Source of the DNA: Corynebacterium aquatimens
Lineage (GTDB): Bacteria; Actinomycetota; Actinomycetes; Mycobacteriales; Mycobacteriaceae
DNA: 64,000 nucleotides
Reading direction: 5' to 3'
Assembly: GCF_030408395.1 (NCBI RefSeq)
Contig: NZ_CP046980.1
Span: 372,001-436,000, forward strand
Shown here piece by piece: positions 35,152-47,143 of the stretch. Both the position numbers and the translations under genes were made by a program. Under the pieces are notes generated by a model that saw nothing but the letters and a program-made list of their open reading frames with translations, did not search any database and was not told the origin of the DNA. Numbering within the stretch: position 1 is the stretch's first letter; the number at the start of each line of letters is the position of its first letter.

Positions 35152-36186
35152 ATGCAGCAGGTAAATGACACGCTTCGCTCACCCGAACCTTTTTGGCCGC
35201 GGCGTTCGCCACATTTTCTCGCTTGTCGACGATCGGTGCGCCCCCTTACCCACCCCGCCATCATCGGTCTTTCTGGCGGACCGGATTCCTTGGCGCTCCT
35301 GGCCGCCGCCGCCGCGGAAGGAAAAGACGTGCGCGCCGTGGTCATCGATCATGGTCTCCAGCCCGGGTCAGGAGAAGTGGCGCAACATGCGTGTGAACAG
35401 GCAGAACGGTTAGGCGTCCCAGCGGAAGTCATTGCTGTCGAGGTTCCTGCCGCGCCGGGGGAGAGCCTGGAAGCCCTCGCTCGCACAGCACGGTACGAAG
35501 CGCTAGCCCGCGCGGCCACACAGCACACCGCCGAGGCGCGCACCGCCACACCACCTCCGGCAGCTCGCGATATCTGGGTCGCGCACACTATGGACGACCA
35601 CGCCGAAACACTGCTCCTTGGGGCACTACGTGGAAATCCGGCTGCGATGGCTTCTATTGGGGAGGTTCCTGCCGCGGGCATCGGTGGGCTGCATAGCGGC
35701 TGGGATGTTCACAGCGCACCCCGGTTGGTGCGTCCATTCCTGGGCATCCGCCGCGCGGACACCGTCGGCGCCTGTGATGAGCTCGGCCTTGAGCCGTGGC
35801 ACGACCCGATGAACCAGGACCCATCGTTTCGGCGGGTGGCGGTGCGGAAGCAGGTTGTACCCCAGTTGAGCGAACTCATCGGGGGCGATGCTGTGCCCGC
35901 ACTCGCTGCAGCGGCCAGCCGCATCGTGGCGGATCGCGAGTTACTTGACCTGCTGATTGACGTCAGCCCCACCACCGACTGCGCGTCACTGGCCGCCGAC
36001 CCCGCTCCCGTTCGCCGTCGCCGATTACTCGCGTGGCTTCGGGCCGAAGGAATCACCGTGACGGGCTCGCAGCTCAGCGACATCGAGCGCTTGTGCACGA
36101 ACTGGCACGGCCAAGGCCCAGTCACGTTGCGTCAGGGGGCGGTCGTCATGCGTATCGACGGCCAGCTCCACCTGCATTCCACCTAG
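35152..36186 (+). CDS. tilS: tRNA(Ile)-lysidine synthetase
   Basis: A 344-aa ATPase that converts the wobble cytidine of tRNA-Ile(CAU) to lysidine. The PP-loop [13 protein letters not shown] is near residue 41, followed by [31 protein letters not shown], and the typical [11 protein letters not shown] and [15 protein letters not shown]. Starts 14 bp after dacB. Its TAG stop lies within the CTAG at 36183-36186, which also provides the stop of the convergent CAP gene. Confidence 0.95.
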   Translation: MQQVNDTLRSPEPFWPRRSPHFLACRRSVRPLTHPAIIGLSGGPDSLALLAAAAAEGKDVRAVVIDHGLQPGSGEVAQHACEQAERLGVPAEVIAVEVPAAPGESLEALARTARYEALARAATQHTAEARTATPPPAARDIWVAHTMDDHAETLLLGALRGNPAAMASIGEVPAAGIGGLHSGWDVHSAPRLVRPFLGIRRADTVGACDELGLEPWHDPMNQDPSFRRVAVRKQVVPQLSELIGGDAVPALAAAASRIVADRELLDLLIDVSPTTDCASLAADPAPVRRRRLLAWLRAEGITVTGSQLSDIERLCTNWHGQGPVTLRQGAVVMRIDGQLHLHST

Positions 36187-37289
36187 CGCGGCAGCGTGCC
36201 CTGCAGGAAACCACCAAGGGCACCGAGGATCATCAGAATTGCAATGACGATTCCTACGATCTTCTGCGGGTCGGAAGACAAGCCCTCAATCGGGGTGGAC
36301 GGCGCGGGGTTGTCCGTCGTCTGCGGCGCTGGTTTCAGAGGGGTGCTCGTCGGCGTGGGGCTCGGCTTAGGCGTAGCGCTTGGCGTCGGCTTCGGAGTCG
36401 GCTTGGGCGTTGGCTTCGGCGTCGGTGTTGGCGTCGGGCTCGGCTTAGGCGTTGGCTTCGGCGTCGGTGTTGTCGTCGGGCTCGGCTTGGGTGTGGGCTT
36501 CGGCGTAGTGCTCGGTGTCGGAGAGCCGGATTTCACCCCAGTTGGGGTTTCGCCGTTGTTCGCGGCGCGGTAGAGCCAGATGCGTTGTTTTCCACCAGGT
36601 AAGGGCTGTCCACCGATTGGAGTATCTGACGACTGGGCTGATGTGTAAATGCGGTAGCCAATTGGGAGGCTTACTTCGCCGAAGCCGTAGTAACGGTGCT
36701 TAGGATTCAGCATTTGGTGGAGGTGGCCATTGTCCGTGTTCCATCCGCCGCGTGCGGCGTTCAGATCCGCCAGCTCGCCGTGACCCCACTGGCTCGAGAT
36801 GCTGGTTTTCAGTGTGGTTCCTGCTGCAAGTGACTCACCCCAGCTTTGCTTACCATTCACCTTTGCCGACCATGTTGAGTACCCGCCGGGTCGAACGTGG
36901 TCAAGATTCGGAGTGCCGTGCTGCTCAGCGGCGCGTTGGATAGCAATTCGGGTGAGACCCGGATCGATCGAGACCGCATTGACGTAGGCCTCTTTAGTGG
37001 TGAGTCCGTTGGCGCGGGCGACGTCTTGCAAACGCGTTGCCCCTGCCTTCTTGTCGTAGTTGTAGTACGGGTTTTTATCCCACATCTCACCACGTAGTTG
37101 CTTTAACGCTGGGAGGCCCACATTTTGTGCAGCTGCAGCGTCGAACGTCGCGTCAATGGCGACGACGTTATTCGTGGAGACGTTCATCTCCACGCCAGTG
37201 AACGGCGCAGGAGCGGCGAGGGCTGGGGCGGGTGCAAGGGACAGCGCGAGGGATGTTGCGACTGTTGCTGCTAGTAGTGTGCGGCGCAT
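36183..37289 (-). CDS. CAP-domain surface protein with Pro/Thr stalk
   Basis: A 368-aa protein. Signal peptide ending ALAAPA (about 26); CAP-like domain with [60 protein letters not shown], and [18 protein letters not shown] (conserved His, Glu, His). A stalk of [16 protein letters not shown] repeats (about 265-320) leads to a transmembrane helix near the C-terminus. Close paralogue of the next gene. The proteins probably display a CAP fold on the cell surface; role unknown. Confidence 0.85.
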   Translation of the reverse strand: MRRTLLAATVATSLALSLAPAPALAAPAPFTGVEMNVSTNNVVAIDATFDAAAAQNVGLPALKQLRGEMWDKNPYYNYDKKAGATRLQDVARANGLTTKEAYVNAVSIDPGLTRIAIQRAAEQHGTPNLDHVRPGGYSTWSAKVNGKQSWGESLAAGTTLKTSISSQWGHGELADLNAARGGWNTDNGHLHQMLNPKHRYYGFGEVSLPIGYRIYTSAQSSDTPIGGQPLPGGKQRIWLYRAANNGETPTGVKSGSPTPSTTPKPTPKPSPTTTPTPKPTPKPSPTPTPTPKPTPKPTPKPTPSATPKPSPTPTSTPLKPAPQTTDNPAPSTPIEGLSSDPQKIVGIVIAILMILGALGGFLQGTLPR

Positions 37290-37460
37290 GGTAAACCTTT
37301 CAGGGCAGTGCAGAAAACCGTATTTTTAAAGATTGTGTAGTGGTGCTCAGTCCAGCAGGAGCTGCGGGTGTAGCGGTGCGTGAAGCCGATCTACAGAAGT
37401 GAAATGCGCGGAATGTGGAAAAGGTTCCGGACTCTTTCTTGTACCTTCTTTTAACTTCTT
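37290..37460. other. intergenic region between the two CAP genes
   Basis: 170 bp, noncoding. TTTTAACTTC/TTTTAAC near 37446-37462 is a short direct repeat next to the upstream gene's stop codon. No clear terminator. Confidence 0.4.
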
Positions 37461-38399
37461 TTAACGCGGCAGCAATGCCCCAAGCTGGGGGGCGATCTGC
37501 GGGATGAACCGAGCGAGGAAGCTCAATACGGAGAGCACGCTGAGGATGATGGCGATGGTATTCCATGCCTTCGAACTGCCCGCGGCACCGGCTGGGGTTG
37601 CCAGCGGATTCAGCTCACCGGGTGTGCCCTGCTTGTATCCCGTGGGTGCTTCGCCCGGCTTCGGTGCGCGGTAGAGCCAGGTGCGTTGTGTGCCTTCGGC
37701 TAACGGCTGGCCACCAAGAGGTGTCTTGCTGGCCTGTGCACTGGTGTGGACGCGGTGAACAGTCCACGGAACGTAGACCTCACCGAAGCCGTAGTACCGG
37801 TTAGAAGGATTGAGCATCTGGTGCAGGTGGCCGTTGGAGTAGTTCCACACCCCGCGGGAGGCATTAAGCGCTAGCAGTTCGCCGTGGCCCCAGCCTTTAG
37901 AAACAGAATCCTTGAGGTTCCTGCCAGAGGCCAAGGATTCACCCCCGCTGGCAGAGGAATTACGGTACGTGGCGGTGAAAGCAGACGTTCCGTCCGGGCG
38001 CACGTGCGGCTGGATAGACACCGCGCCGTGTTCAGCGGCGCGTTGAACGGCGATGCGGGTCAAACCGTGATCGAGGTGGGCAGCGTTGGCGTAGGCTTCT
38101 TTCGTCGTTAAGCCAAATGATTCCGCAACGTCGCGCAGGTGGTACCCCTCAGGGTTGCTTGTGCCGAGGGTGAAGTAGGGGTTGAGATCCCACATTTGGC
38201 CGCGGAGTTTTCTCAGCTCGGGGAGGCCCACGTTCTGCGCAGCGCCACCGTCGAACGTGACATCAAAGGCGACGGAGTTGGAAACTGGAACATTGATTTC
38301 CACGTCGGTGACGGGGGCTGGGGCAGCGGAGGCGACGGCGGGGCTCAAAGTGAGTGCCGTGGCGGCCGCGACGGCGGCGGCGAAAAGGCGCGTGCGCAT
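37461..38399 (-). CDS. CAP-domain surface protein
   Basis: A 312-aa protein. Signal peptide about 1-27 (LSPAVASAAPAP), then a CAP-like domain closely matching the 36183 gene: LPELRKLRGQMWDLNPYF, LTTKEAYANAAHLDHGLTRIAVQRAAEHG, GESLASGRNLK, WGHGELLALNASRG, and [19 protein letters not shown] short linker and a C-terminal transmembrane helix (TIAIILSVLSVLSFLARFIP) follow. ATG at 38399 with AAAGG upstream. Part of a tandem pair between tilS and hpt. Confidence 0.87.
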   Translation of the reverse strand: MRTRLFAAAVAAATALTLSPAVASAAPAPVTDVEINVPVSNSVAFDVTFDGGAAQNVGLPELRKLRGQMWDLNPYFTLGTSNPEGYHLRDVAESFGLTTKEAYANAAHLDHGLTRIAVQRAAEHGAVSIQPHVRPDGTSAFTATYRNSSASGGESLASGRNLKDSVSKGWGHGELLALNASRGVWNYSNGHLHQMLNPSNRYYGFGEVYVPWTVHRVHTSAQASKTPLGGQPLAEGTQRTWLYRAPKPGEAPTGYKQGTPGELNPLATPAGAAGSSKAWNTIAIILSVLSVLSFLARFIPQIAPQLGALLPR

Positions 38400-38541
38400 G
38401 GGGAACCTTTCTTCGATGGTGGTTACTCTTCCAATATATTGCGCCGTGCGCATGTTTATGGAGTGGGACTAAAAACGCACACCCGAAAGTGCGGACACGA
38501 AAGCGGTGGTTGTGGCGCGCAGTCGATGGCACACTGGACAC

Positions 38542-39201
38542 ATGGCTGAAGACACCAAGCTTGTCAGCGAGAAGAATTTCGACGTCCCTGACCACCGCTA
38601 CGGCAATGACGTAGAGGCGGTTTTGATCCCCGAGGACGTGCTGCAGGCGCGCATTAAAGAAATGGCTGCGAAGGTCTCTGACCTGTACTCGGGCGGTGAG
38701 GATGACCTGATCCTCGTGTGCGTTTTAAAGGGCGCGGTGTACTTTCTCACTGACTTCGCGCGGGCGTTGTCCATCCCGGCGCAGGTGGAGTTCATGGCGG
38801 TGTCCAGTTACGGAAACTCCACGACGAGTTCGGGTGTCGTGCGCATCTTGAAGGACTTGGACAAAGAGATCTCCGGCCGTGACGTGCTGGTGGTCGAGGA
38901 CATCATTGACTCAGGTCTGACGCTGTCGTGGCTGTTGAAGAACCTCAAAGGCCGCCAGCCAAAGAGCCTCAATGTGTTGACGCTGCTGCGTAAGCCAGAG
39001 GTGCAGCGGGCACAGATTGATTTGCTTGACGTGGGCTTTGACATCCCCAACGAATTCGTCATTGGTTACGGGCTTGATTACGCGGAACGCTACCGTGACC
39101 TGCCGTACGTGGGGACGCTGCACCCGCGTGTGTACTCGGACGCGGGAGAGGATGAACCCGTGCCCGTGCGCGAGCAGGGCCCGGAGTCCGTGGAAATTTA
39201 G
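38542..39201 (+). CDS. hpt: hypoxanthine-guanine phosphoribosyltransferase
   Basis: A 219-aa purine salvage enzyme. The PRPP-binding loop [18 protein letters not shown] is near residue 115, with [18 protein letters not shown] and the C-terminal [30 protein letters not shown] signatures. Start MAEDTKLV at 38542; upstream CACACT, 6 nt away, is a weak -10 candidate. Sits before ftsH as in most Actinobacteria. Confidence 0.96.
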   Translation: MAEDTKLVSEKNFDVPDHRYGNDVEAVLIPEDVLQARIKEMAAKVSDLYSGGEDDLILVCVLKGAVYFLTDFARALSIPAQVEFMAVSSYGNSTTSSGVVRILKDLDKEISGRDVLVVEDIIDSGLTLSWLLKNLKGRQPKSLNVLTLLRKPEVQRAQIDLLDVGFDIPNEFVIGYGLDYAERYRDLPYVGTLHPRVYSDAGEDEPVPVREQGPESVEI

Positions 39202-39413
39202 AACGCAGCGCACGCTTGACGACGGAGGGGGTGGCGCTGCCGATCGGCGCCGATTAGGGCCCAGGGAGCAACCCAGTAGGCTGTAATAGCTAGAAATGCT
39301 TCCGGCAGCCCCGTGTTTGTTGTGGGGTTTTTAAGTCGGGGGCTAGGAAATAGGTCTGTCGCATTGCGCGTTGGTCTATTCGAATACCGCAGCCCGCCCC
39401 AACAAAGGACTCC
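39202..39413 (+). promoter_or_regulatory. hpt-ftsH intergenic region
   Basis: TAGGCT (39278-39283) is a candidate -10 box for ftsH. CCCC and GGGG arms with a T5 run at about 39312-39337 (wobble pairs between) may form a weak hairpin, so hpt read-through may be partial. No gene seen. Confidence 0.35.
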
Positions 39414-41841
<2,428 letters not shown>

Positions 41842-41849
<8 letters not shown>

Positions 41850-42498
41850 ACAAGCAGAACCCAACGGCGCTGCGCCTAACGCAGCAGCGGCGGCAGACGC
41901 GCCAGAGGTAGCAGCCGCGAACCAACACAATCCGGGTTTTGACCGGGAACGCGCCGAGGCAGCGGTACGCGAACTACTCTTCGCCGTGGGCGAAGACCCG
42001 GACCGTGAAGGCTTGAAGGAAACCCCTGCCCGCGTGGCTCGGGCCTATGAAGAGGTCTTTGCTGGTCTGCACACGGACCCCACGGATGTGTTGGAGAAGA
42101 CGTTCGCGGAAAACCACCAAGAGCTCGTCTTGGTCCGTGACGTACCCATCTATTCCACCTGCGAGCACCACCTTGTGCCGTTCTACGGCGTGGCGCACAT
42201 TGGCTACATTCCAGGCCCCGACGGCAAAGTCACCGGCTTGTCCAAACTGGCTCGGCTCGCGGACATGTACGCCCGCCGTCCCCAGGTGCAGGAGAGGTTG
42301 ACGTCGCAGATTGCCGATGCTCTCGTCGATAAGCTGCATGCTCAATCAGTCATCGTGGTGATTGAGTGTGAGCATCTTTGCATGGCCATGCGTGGCATCC
42401 GTAAGCCGGGCGCTGTGACGACAACCTCCGCTGTACGCGGCGGGTTTAAGCGCAACGCGGCGTCACGCGCCGAAGTTCTGAGCCTGATTAGGGGGTAA
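41842..42498 (+). CDS. folE: GTP cyclohydrolase I
   Basis: A 218-aa enzyme making 7,8-dihydroneopterin triphosphate, first step of folate synthesis. Zinc and active-site motifs: [44 protein letters not shown], and [19 protein letters not shown]. An Ala-rich N-terminus of about 30 residues precedes the core. Start overlaps the ftsH end (ATGACTAA). Confidence 0.97.
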
Positions 42499-42500
42499 TA

Positions 42501-43358
42501 ATGGCACCGACAACTGTGGCCGACCTGACCACGCCTGGGCGCACCATGGTGATGGGGATCCTCAACGTCACGGAGGACTCGTTCTCCGACGGCGGGAAGT
42601 GGCTCGACCCGGACGCCGCGATTGCGCACGCGCAACAGCTCGTGGCGCAGGGTGCGGACATGATCGACGTTGGCGCGGAATCCACGCGGCCTGGTGCCAC
42701 GCGCGTGCCCGCGGAGGTGGAAGCCCAGCGTGTGCGGCCCGTGATTGAGGCGCTGAGCGCGGAGGGGATCGTCACTTCCGTGGACACGATGCGTGCCGCC
42801 ACCGCTGCCGCCGCGGCTGAGGCTGGCGTGAGCATGATCAACGATGTCTCCGGGGGCTTGGCGGACCCGGCGATGTACGCCGTGATGGCGCAGACCGGCC
42901 TGCCGGTGTGCCTCATGCACTGGCGCACCGACAAGTTCGGTGACGCGGCGGGCAGCGCGGATCACGGCGGGGACGTCGTGGCTGACGTGCGCGACACGCT
43001 TAGCCGACTGGCGGATAACGCGATCCGCGCGGGGGTTGCGCCGGAGCAGATCGTGGTGGACCCAGGCCTGGGCTTTGCCAAGACGGCCGAGGAAAACTGG
43101 GCGCTTCTCAACGCTCTGCCGGATTTCATCGCCGGCCCGCACCCGGTGCTGGTGGGGGCGTCGCGCAAGCGATTCCTCACCGCGATTCGCGCCGACCGTG
43201 GGGTGGACGCGGACCCCATCTCAGCCGACCCTGCGACAGCAGCCGTCACTGCGATTTCCGCGCACCTTCAGGCGTGGGGCGTGCGCGTCCATGAGGTTGC
43301 CGTCTCCCGCGATGCCGTCGATGTGGCCTCGCGCTGGGCGAGTGGGGGAGCGGGCTAG
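42501..43358 (+). CDS. folP: dihydropteroate synthase
   Basis: A 285-aa TIM-barrel enzyme joining p-aminobenzoate to the pterin; the target of sulfonamides. Motifs: VMGILNVTEDSFSDGGKW, DMIDVGAESTRPGA, VSMINDVSGGLADP, VVDPGLGFAKTAEENW, and VLVGASRKRFL. Two bases separate it from folE and three from folB, so the fol genes are one operon. Confidence 0.97.
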   Translation: MAPTTVADLTTPGRTMVMGILNVTEDSFSDGGKWLDPDAAIAHAQQLVAQGADMIDVGAESTRPGATRVPAEVEAQRVRPVIEALSAEGIVTSVDTMRAATAAAAAEAGVSMINDVSGGLADPAMYAVMAQTGLPVCLMHWRTDKFGDAAGSADHGGDVVADVRDTLSRLADNAIRAGVAPEQIVVDPGLGFAKTAEENWALLNALPDFIAGPHPVLVGASRKRFLTAIRADRGVDADPISADPATAAVTAISAHLQAWGVRVHEVAVSRDAVDVASRWASGGAG

Positions 43359-43361
43359 GCC

Positions 43362-43769
43362 ATGGCGGATCGCATTGAACTCACGGGCATCCGCGTCCAC
43401 GGTAAGCACGGGGTGCTGCCGCATGAGGGCGAGTACGGCCAGCCGTTCATCGTGGACATCACCGCGTGGCTCGATTGCTCGGAGGCGGCGGCGAACGACG
43501 ACCTGACAGCGACGATCAATTACGCGGAGCTCGCGCACCTCGCGGTGGACGTCGCGGGTGGGCAGCCACGTCAGCTCATCGAGACAGTCGCCGCGGAAAT
43601 CGCCGAACGCGCAATGGCGAGCTTTGCTCAGCTCCACGCCATTGAGGTCACCGTACACAAGCCGCACGCGCCCGTGGGCGTGGTGCTCGACGACGTCGCA
43701 GTGGTCGCGCGCCGGTCTCGCAAGACCGCTTCCTTCATCCACCCGGTCCGCGGCTCGCGGGAGGCTTAG
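43362..43769 (+). CDS. folB: dihydroneopterin aldolase
   Basis: A 135-aa enzyme converting dihydroneopterin to hydroxymethyl-dihydropterin. Signatures: GIRVHGKHGVLPHEGEYGQPF, the catalytic Tyr in TINYAELAHLA, and VTVHKPHAPV with the conserved Lys. Length is typical. Four bases before folK. Confidence 0.95.
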   Translation: MADRIELTGIRVHGKHGVLPHEGEYGQPFIVDITAWLDCSEAAANDDLTATINYAELAHLAVDVAGGQPRQLIETVAAEIAERAMASFAQLHAIEVTVHKPHAPVGVVLDDVAVVARRSRKTASFIHPVRGSREA

Positions 43770-43773
43770 CCTG

Positions 43774-44268
43774 ATGCGCGCAGTGCTATCCACAGGCTCG
43801 AACATCGGTGATTCCCGCGCCCATCTCGCCAGTGTGCGCGAGGAATTCGCGGGGGAACTCATAGCTGTCTCCCGCCTCTACGCCACGCCGCCGTGGGGTG
43901 GGGTTGACCAGGACGATTTCCTCAACCAGATCCTCATCGTCGAGGTCACCGAGACGCCAGTCGAGCTCCTCGCGCGGTGCCAGCGCCTCGAAGCAGCTGC
44001 CGAGCGCGTGCGCGTCACGCGCTGGGGCCCGCGCACACTCGACGTGGACATCGTCGCATTACTTATCGACGACCACCCCCTCACCATCTCCACCCCCGAC
44101 CTCACCGTCCCTCATCCTCGCGCCAAGGATCGAGCATTCGTCTTGGTGCCGTGGGCCGAAGTCAACCCTGAAGCCACACTGGACGGCGTGCCCATTTCGC
44201 AGCTTCTCTGCGAACTCGATCCAGCTGATGTCGCCGGCGTCCAGGCGCTCGGGGAGGACGCGCAATGA
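43774..44268 (+). CDS. folK: hydroxymethyl-dihydropteridine pyrophosphokinase
   Basis: A 164-aa kinase that activates the pterin for FolP. Motifs: STGSNIGDSRAHL, RLYATPPWGGVDQDDFLNQIL, RWGPRTLDVDIVAL, and VPHPRAKDRAFVLVPWAEV. ATG at 43774 (MRAVLSTG). The 3' end overlaps the DUF3180 gene by 4 bp (ATGA). Confidence 0.95.
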   Translation: MRAVLSTGSNIGDSRAHLASVREEFAGELIAVSRLYATPPWGGVDQDDFLNQILIVEVTETPVELLARCQRLEAAAERVRVTRWGPRTLDVDIVALLIDDHPLTISTPDLTVPHPRAKDRAFVLVPWAEVNPEATLDGVPISQLLCELDPADVAGVQALGEDAQ

Positions 44269-44828
44269 CCCCGTCCCGCCACCCACAGCCTGAGCCACAA
44301 CGCGACCCGCATCGCGACCCACAACCCGACCCGCGGCCCGAGCCGCGGCTCGGGCCGCGCATGTCCCGCACGTCCATCACAGCGCTCATCGCCGTTGCCG
44401 GTTTCTTCGCCGCAGCTGCTTTGATCCTGCTGCGTCGCTTCTACGGGGTGCTCAACACTGTGACGTTCATGTACTCCTTGCCGTTGTGGTTTATGGCGGT
44501 GTTGTGTGTGTTCCTGGCTTTCGTCGTGAAGCGAAGGCGTGAGCAAGGTCGCGTGGGGTTGGATAGGTCCCAGCTCAACCCGATGATGGTGGCAAATTAC
44601 CTTGCGACGGCGCAGGCATGCGCGTGGGCCGGCGCGATCTTTGGCGGCTTGTACGTGGGTTTGCTGGTGTGGATCGTCCCGAAGATCAGCTCGCTTGACG
44701 CTGCTGGTGCTGATCTGCCGGGCGCGATTGCTGGTGCCGTTGGGGCCGTGGCGCTGACCGCGGCTGCGCTGTTTTTAGAAAAGTCGTGTGAGGTCACCCC
44801 ACCTACCGAGGGCGAACCTACTGCCTGA
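44265..44828 (+). CDS. DUF3180 membrane protein
   Basis: A 187-aa protein with four predicted transmembrane helices (TALIAVAGFFAAAALILL; NTVTFMYSLPLWFMAVLCVFLAFVV; QACAWAGAIFGGLYVGLLVWIV; GAIAGAVGAVALTAAALFLE). It follows folK, as DUF3180 does across Actinobacteria. The ATGA overlap supports 44265; the conserved core begins at a second ATG (44361), and the intervening 32 residues are RDP/EPR repeats, so either start is possible. Function unknown. Confidence 0.85.
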   Translation: MTPSRHPQPEPQRDPHRDPQPDPRPEPRLGPRMSRTSITALIAVAGFFAAAALILLRRFYGVLNTVTFMYSLPLWFMAVLCVFLAFVVKRRREQGRVGLDRSQLNPMMVANYLATAQACAWAGAIFGGLYVGLLVWIVPKISSLDAAGADLPGAIAGAVGAVALTAAALFLEKSCEVTPPTEGEPTA

Positions 44829-44868
44829 CGCGAGCGGGTGAAAGCTCCCGAAAGGTTAACCCTCAAGC

Positions 44869-44874
44869 TAAGGT
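44869..44874 (+). promoter_or_regulatory. -10 box for the leaderless gene at 44882
   Basis: TAAGGT, 7 nt before the ATG. Confidence 0.6.
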
Positions 44875-44881
44875 GTAGTGC

Positions 44882-46414
44882 ATGACTGCAGAAAACCCCG
44901 TCGAGCACCCCGCGGACCACTCCGCGGACTACCTTGCCGAGCACGGTAACAAGCACGGGGCCCGACAAGGCGCACGCCAGGAGACTGGCAAGAGTGGGCA
45001 GGCGTGGATGGTAGTGCTGGTCGTCTTGGCGCTGGTGGCCACAGTGATAATGCTGTTCACCAATTCTGCAATGTGGCTGCAGCTGGCTCTACTCGCGGCA
45101 CTGTGGGCGTCTGTGGTGGGGATCATGCTGGTCGGGCGCTTGAAGCACGACCGTGACCAGGCGGTCACCGAGCTGGAACTGCAGCAGCGCGCGTACGAGG
45201 CCGAACTCGAAGCAGAGCGCGCCCGCAACGACGCCGACCACGTAGCAAAAGAGCTGGAACGCACCAGCCAGGGGAGCCCTTCCCCTGCTGACCAGGAACT
45301 TCTCCGTGAGATCCGCGAGGAACTCCTCGCCCTACGCGCACGCCTCGAAGAATTGTCCGGCCAGGCGTTCGACGAACAGCGCGTTGCACTTCAAGCCGAG
45401 GCCCGCCGCGTCCGCGAGCTTGAGGCCCAGCCCACCCAAACCGCCCAACCCGCTCAGCCCGCCCCCGCGCAGCCTGCCCCTGCTCAGCCCGCCCAGCCGA
45501 CCCAGCCCGCCCAATCCGCCCCCGCTCAGCCTGCCCAGCCGGCGGTCCCGAAGACCTCCGAGGCATCCGCTACCCCAATGCGCACGGTCAAACCCCGCTA
45601 CGCAGGTGCGGAGGACGACACGACCAAAATCGACATCGTGCGGGACAGCGCCGAAGAGGACGCACTCAATGCGTTGGTCGTTGCGCCCAATGAGCGCACC
45701 CCACGTCGTGACGCTTCAAAGACTGATTGGACAACGTCCAGCACATCCAACAGCGCAGACAGCACATCCAGCAGCGCGCCGAGCAGCACAGCAGACAGCA
45801 CATCCAGCAGCGCGCCGAGCAGCACAGCAACCAGCGCATCCAGCAGCGCGCCGAACGCTGCATCTGACCGTGACCAGGAAGGTAGCTCCGTGTTCCGATC
45901 CAAAGACCGCAGGCCCCAAGGCGCACCGTCCAACGATGTAGTCGCCGGTCGAGTGGGGTCACACCGGGCGCCGGATGGACACAATCCTCTGTCCGATTTG
46001 ATCCGCGAACGCCAAGCTGAACTTGAGCGCGAGAAAGCGGAGCGCGCCGAACGCGAGAAGCGCGAGGAGATCGAGCGCCGCGAACGCTTCCGCCGTGAGG
46101 AAGATGAGCGCCGCGAACGCGCCGAGCGTGAACAGCGTGAGCTACGTGAACGTGCGGAGCGGGAGCGCCAGGCCCGCGAGCAGGCGGAGCAGGAGCGTGC
46201 GGAGCAGGAGCGCCAGGCCCGCGAGCAGGCAGAGCTGGAGCGTGCGGAGCGGGAGCGTCAGGCCCGCGAGCAGGCGGAACGTGAAGCGGCGCAGGCTGAG
46301 CAGGCTGAGCAGCAGTCGAGGTACGAAGGTGGTCGAGGGCGTCGTCGTGCTGATGAGCGAGGGGGCCAATCGGTCTCGGTCGCGGACCTGATCGCGCGCA
46401 GCAAAGGAAACTAG
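44882..46414 (+). CDS. two-TM protein with long coiled coil (DUF6779-like)
   Basis: A 510-aa protein. Two transmembrane helices at about 41-86 (MVVLVVLALVATVIMLF; LALLAALWASVVGIMLV) are followed by a coiled coil (EAELEAERARNDAD...), an Ala/Pro/Gln-rich stretch, Ser-rich 42-bp-encoded repeats (TSSSAPSSTAD) and a very long Glu/Arg helix (EREKAERAEREKREE...) to about 495. Position after folK-DUF3180 matches the DUF6779 family of mycobacteria. A structural or scaffold role at the membrane is an inference. Confidence 0.75.
   Translation: MTAENPVEHPADHSADYLAEHGNKHGARQGARQETGKSGQAWMVVLVVLALVATVIMLFTNSAMWLQLALLAALWASVVGIMLVGRLKHDRDQAVTELELQQRAYEAELEAERARNDADHVAKELERTSQGSPSPADQELLREIREELLALRARLEELSGQAFDEQRVALQAEARRVRELEAQPTQTAQPAQPAPAQPAPAQPAQPTQPAQSAPAQPAQPAVPKTSEASATPMRTVKPRYAGAEDDTTKIDIVRDSAEEDALNALVVAPNERTPRRDASKTDWTTSSTSNSADSTSSSAPSSTADSTSSSAPSSTATSASSSAPNAASDRDQEGSSVFRSKDRRPQGAPSNDVVAGRVGSHRAPDGHNPLSDLIRERQAELEREKAERAEREKREEIERRERFRREEDERRERAEREQRELRERAERERQAREQAEQERAEQERQAREQAELERAERERQAREQAEREAAQAEQAEQQSRYEGGRGRRRADERGGQSVSVADLIARSKGN
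45740..45850 (+). repeat. Ser-rich in-frame tandem repeat
   Basis: Repeats of about 42 bp built from CAGCACATCCAGCAGCGCGCC within the coding sequence, giving DSTSSSAPSSTA units (two good copies and a third diverged). They lie in the low-complexity linker and are prone to slippage. Confidence 0.7.
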
Positions 46415-46417
46415 GCA

Positions 46418-47119
46418 ATGCCAGGACCACGGCTCCGGGTAGGCATTTTCGGAGGATTCCTTGACAAACGTTTTGAACAAGCCGGTCACACGGTCGTTCC
46501 GATTCAGCAACCCGGTGATATCACCCAGGTTGACCTGGTGGTGGTGGGGCCTGTTGGGGTGGAGGAGACCGTCGTTAAGCTAGTGCCCTTCATTCGGCCC
46601 GGACAGATGGTGCTGCACACTGCGCTTGAGTTCGGCGTGCAGGTGCTTGACCCCCTGGAGACGGAGGGCGCGATCGTGATGGCCGCCCACAACTTCTTCG
46701 ACGACGTGTGGGTCACGTCCGCCGCGGACGAGGTCGGGGAGGCCGCCGTGAACGTACTCATCACGGACTTAGGCGAGACCGCGTACCCGATTGAAGACCA
46801 CGCGCGCCCCATGCTGGAGGCCGTGCGCATGATCCGTACCCACGAAAGCAGCCTGCGGATTGAGGCCGCGAAAATTCTCACCGAGGCGTTGCCCGATGCC
46901 AAGGGGATCACGATGAAGTACTACTTCTCCGTGGCCCCGCCGGACGCAACGCGTGAGGACCCCGAGTCCCTCGACCGCATGTACGCCGCCATCAAAGACC
47001 CGCAGTTGCGCAAGGCGTTTGTTGACCTGATGTGGCTCAGCGTGCACCAGGGCTCCATCGGCACTGAGCCCGCCTTGTGGGCGCTGGACAAGCAGTCGGA
47101 GTTTGGGCCCCTCGATTAG
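46418..47119 (+). CDS. Rossmann-like 6-phosphogluconate-dehydrogenase-fold protein
   Basis: A 233-aa protein. The N-terminus RLRVGIFGGFLDKRFEQAG resembles a dinucleotide-binding beta-alpha-beta (GxxGG) but is not canonical. Later HPRP-like features are weak. C-terminal helical region SLRIEAAKILTEALPDAKGITMKYY. It starts 3 bp after the coiled-coil gene. In mycobacteria a Rossmann/DUF2520-type gene occupies the same place after folK-DUF3180-DUF6779. Substrate unknown. Confidence 0.65.
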   Translation: MPGPRLRVGIFGGFLDKRFEQAGHTVVPIQQPGDITQVDLVVVGPVGVEETVVKLVPFIRPGQMVLHTALEFGVQVLDPLETEGAIVMAAHNFFDDVWVTSAADEVGEAAVNVLITDLGETAYPIEDHARPMLEAVRMIRTHESSLRIEAAKILTEALPDAKGITMKYYFSVAPPDATREDPESLDRMYAAIKDPQLRKAFVDLMWLSVHQGSIGTEPALWALDKQSEFGPLD

Positions 47120-47143
47120 CGTACGTGGCGGCCGCCCCGCGCC

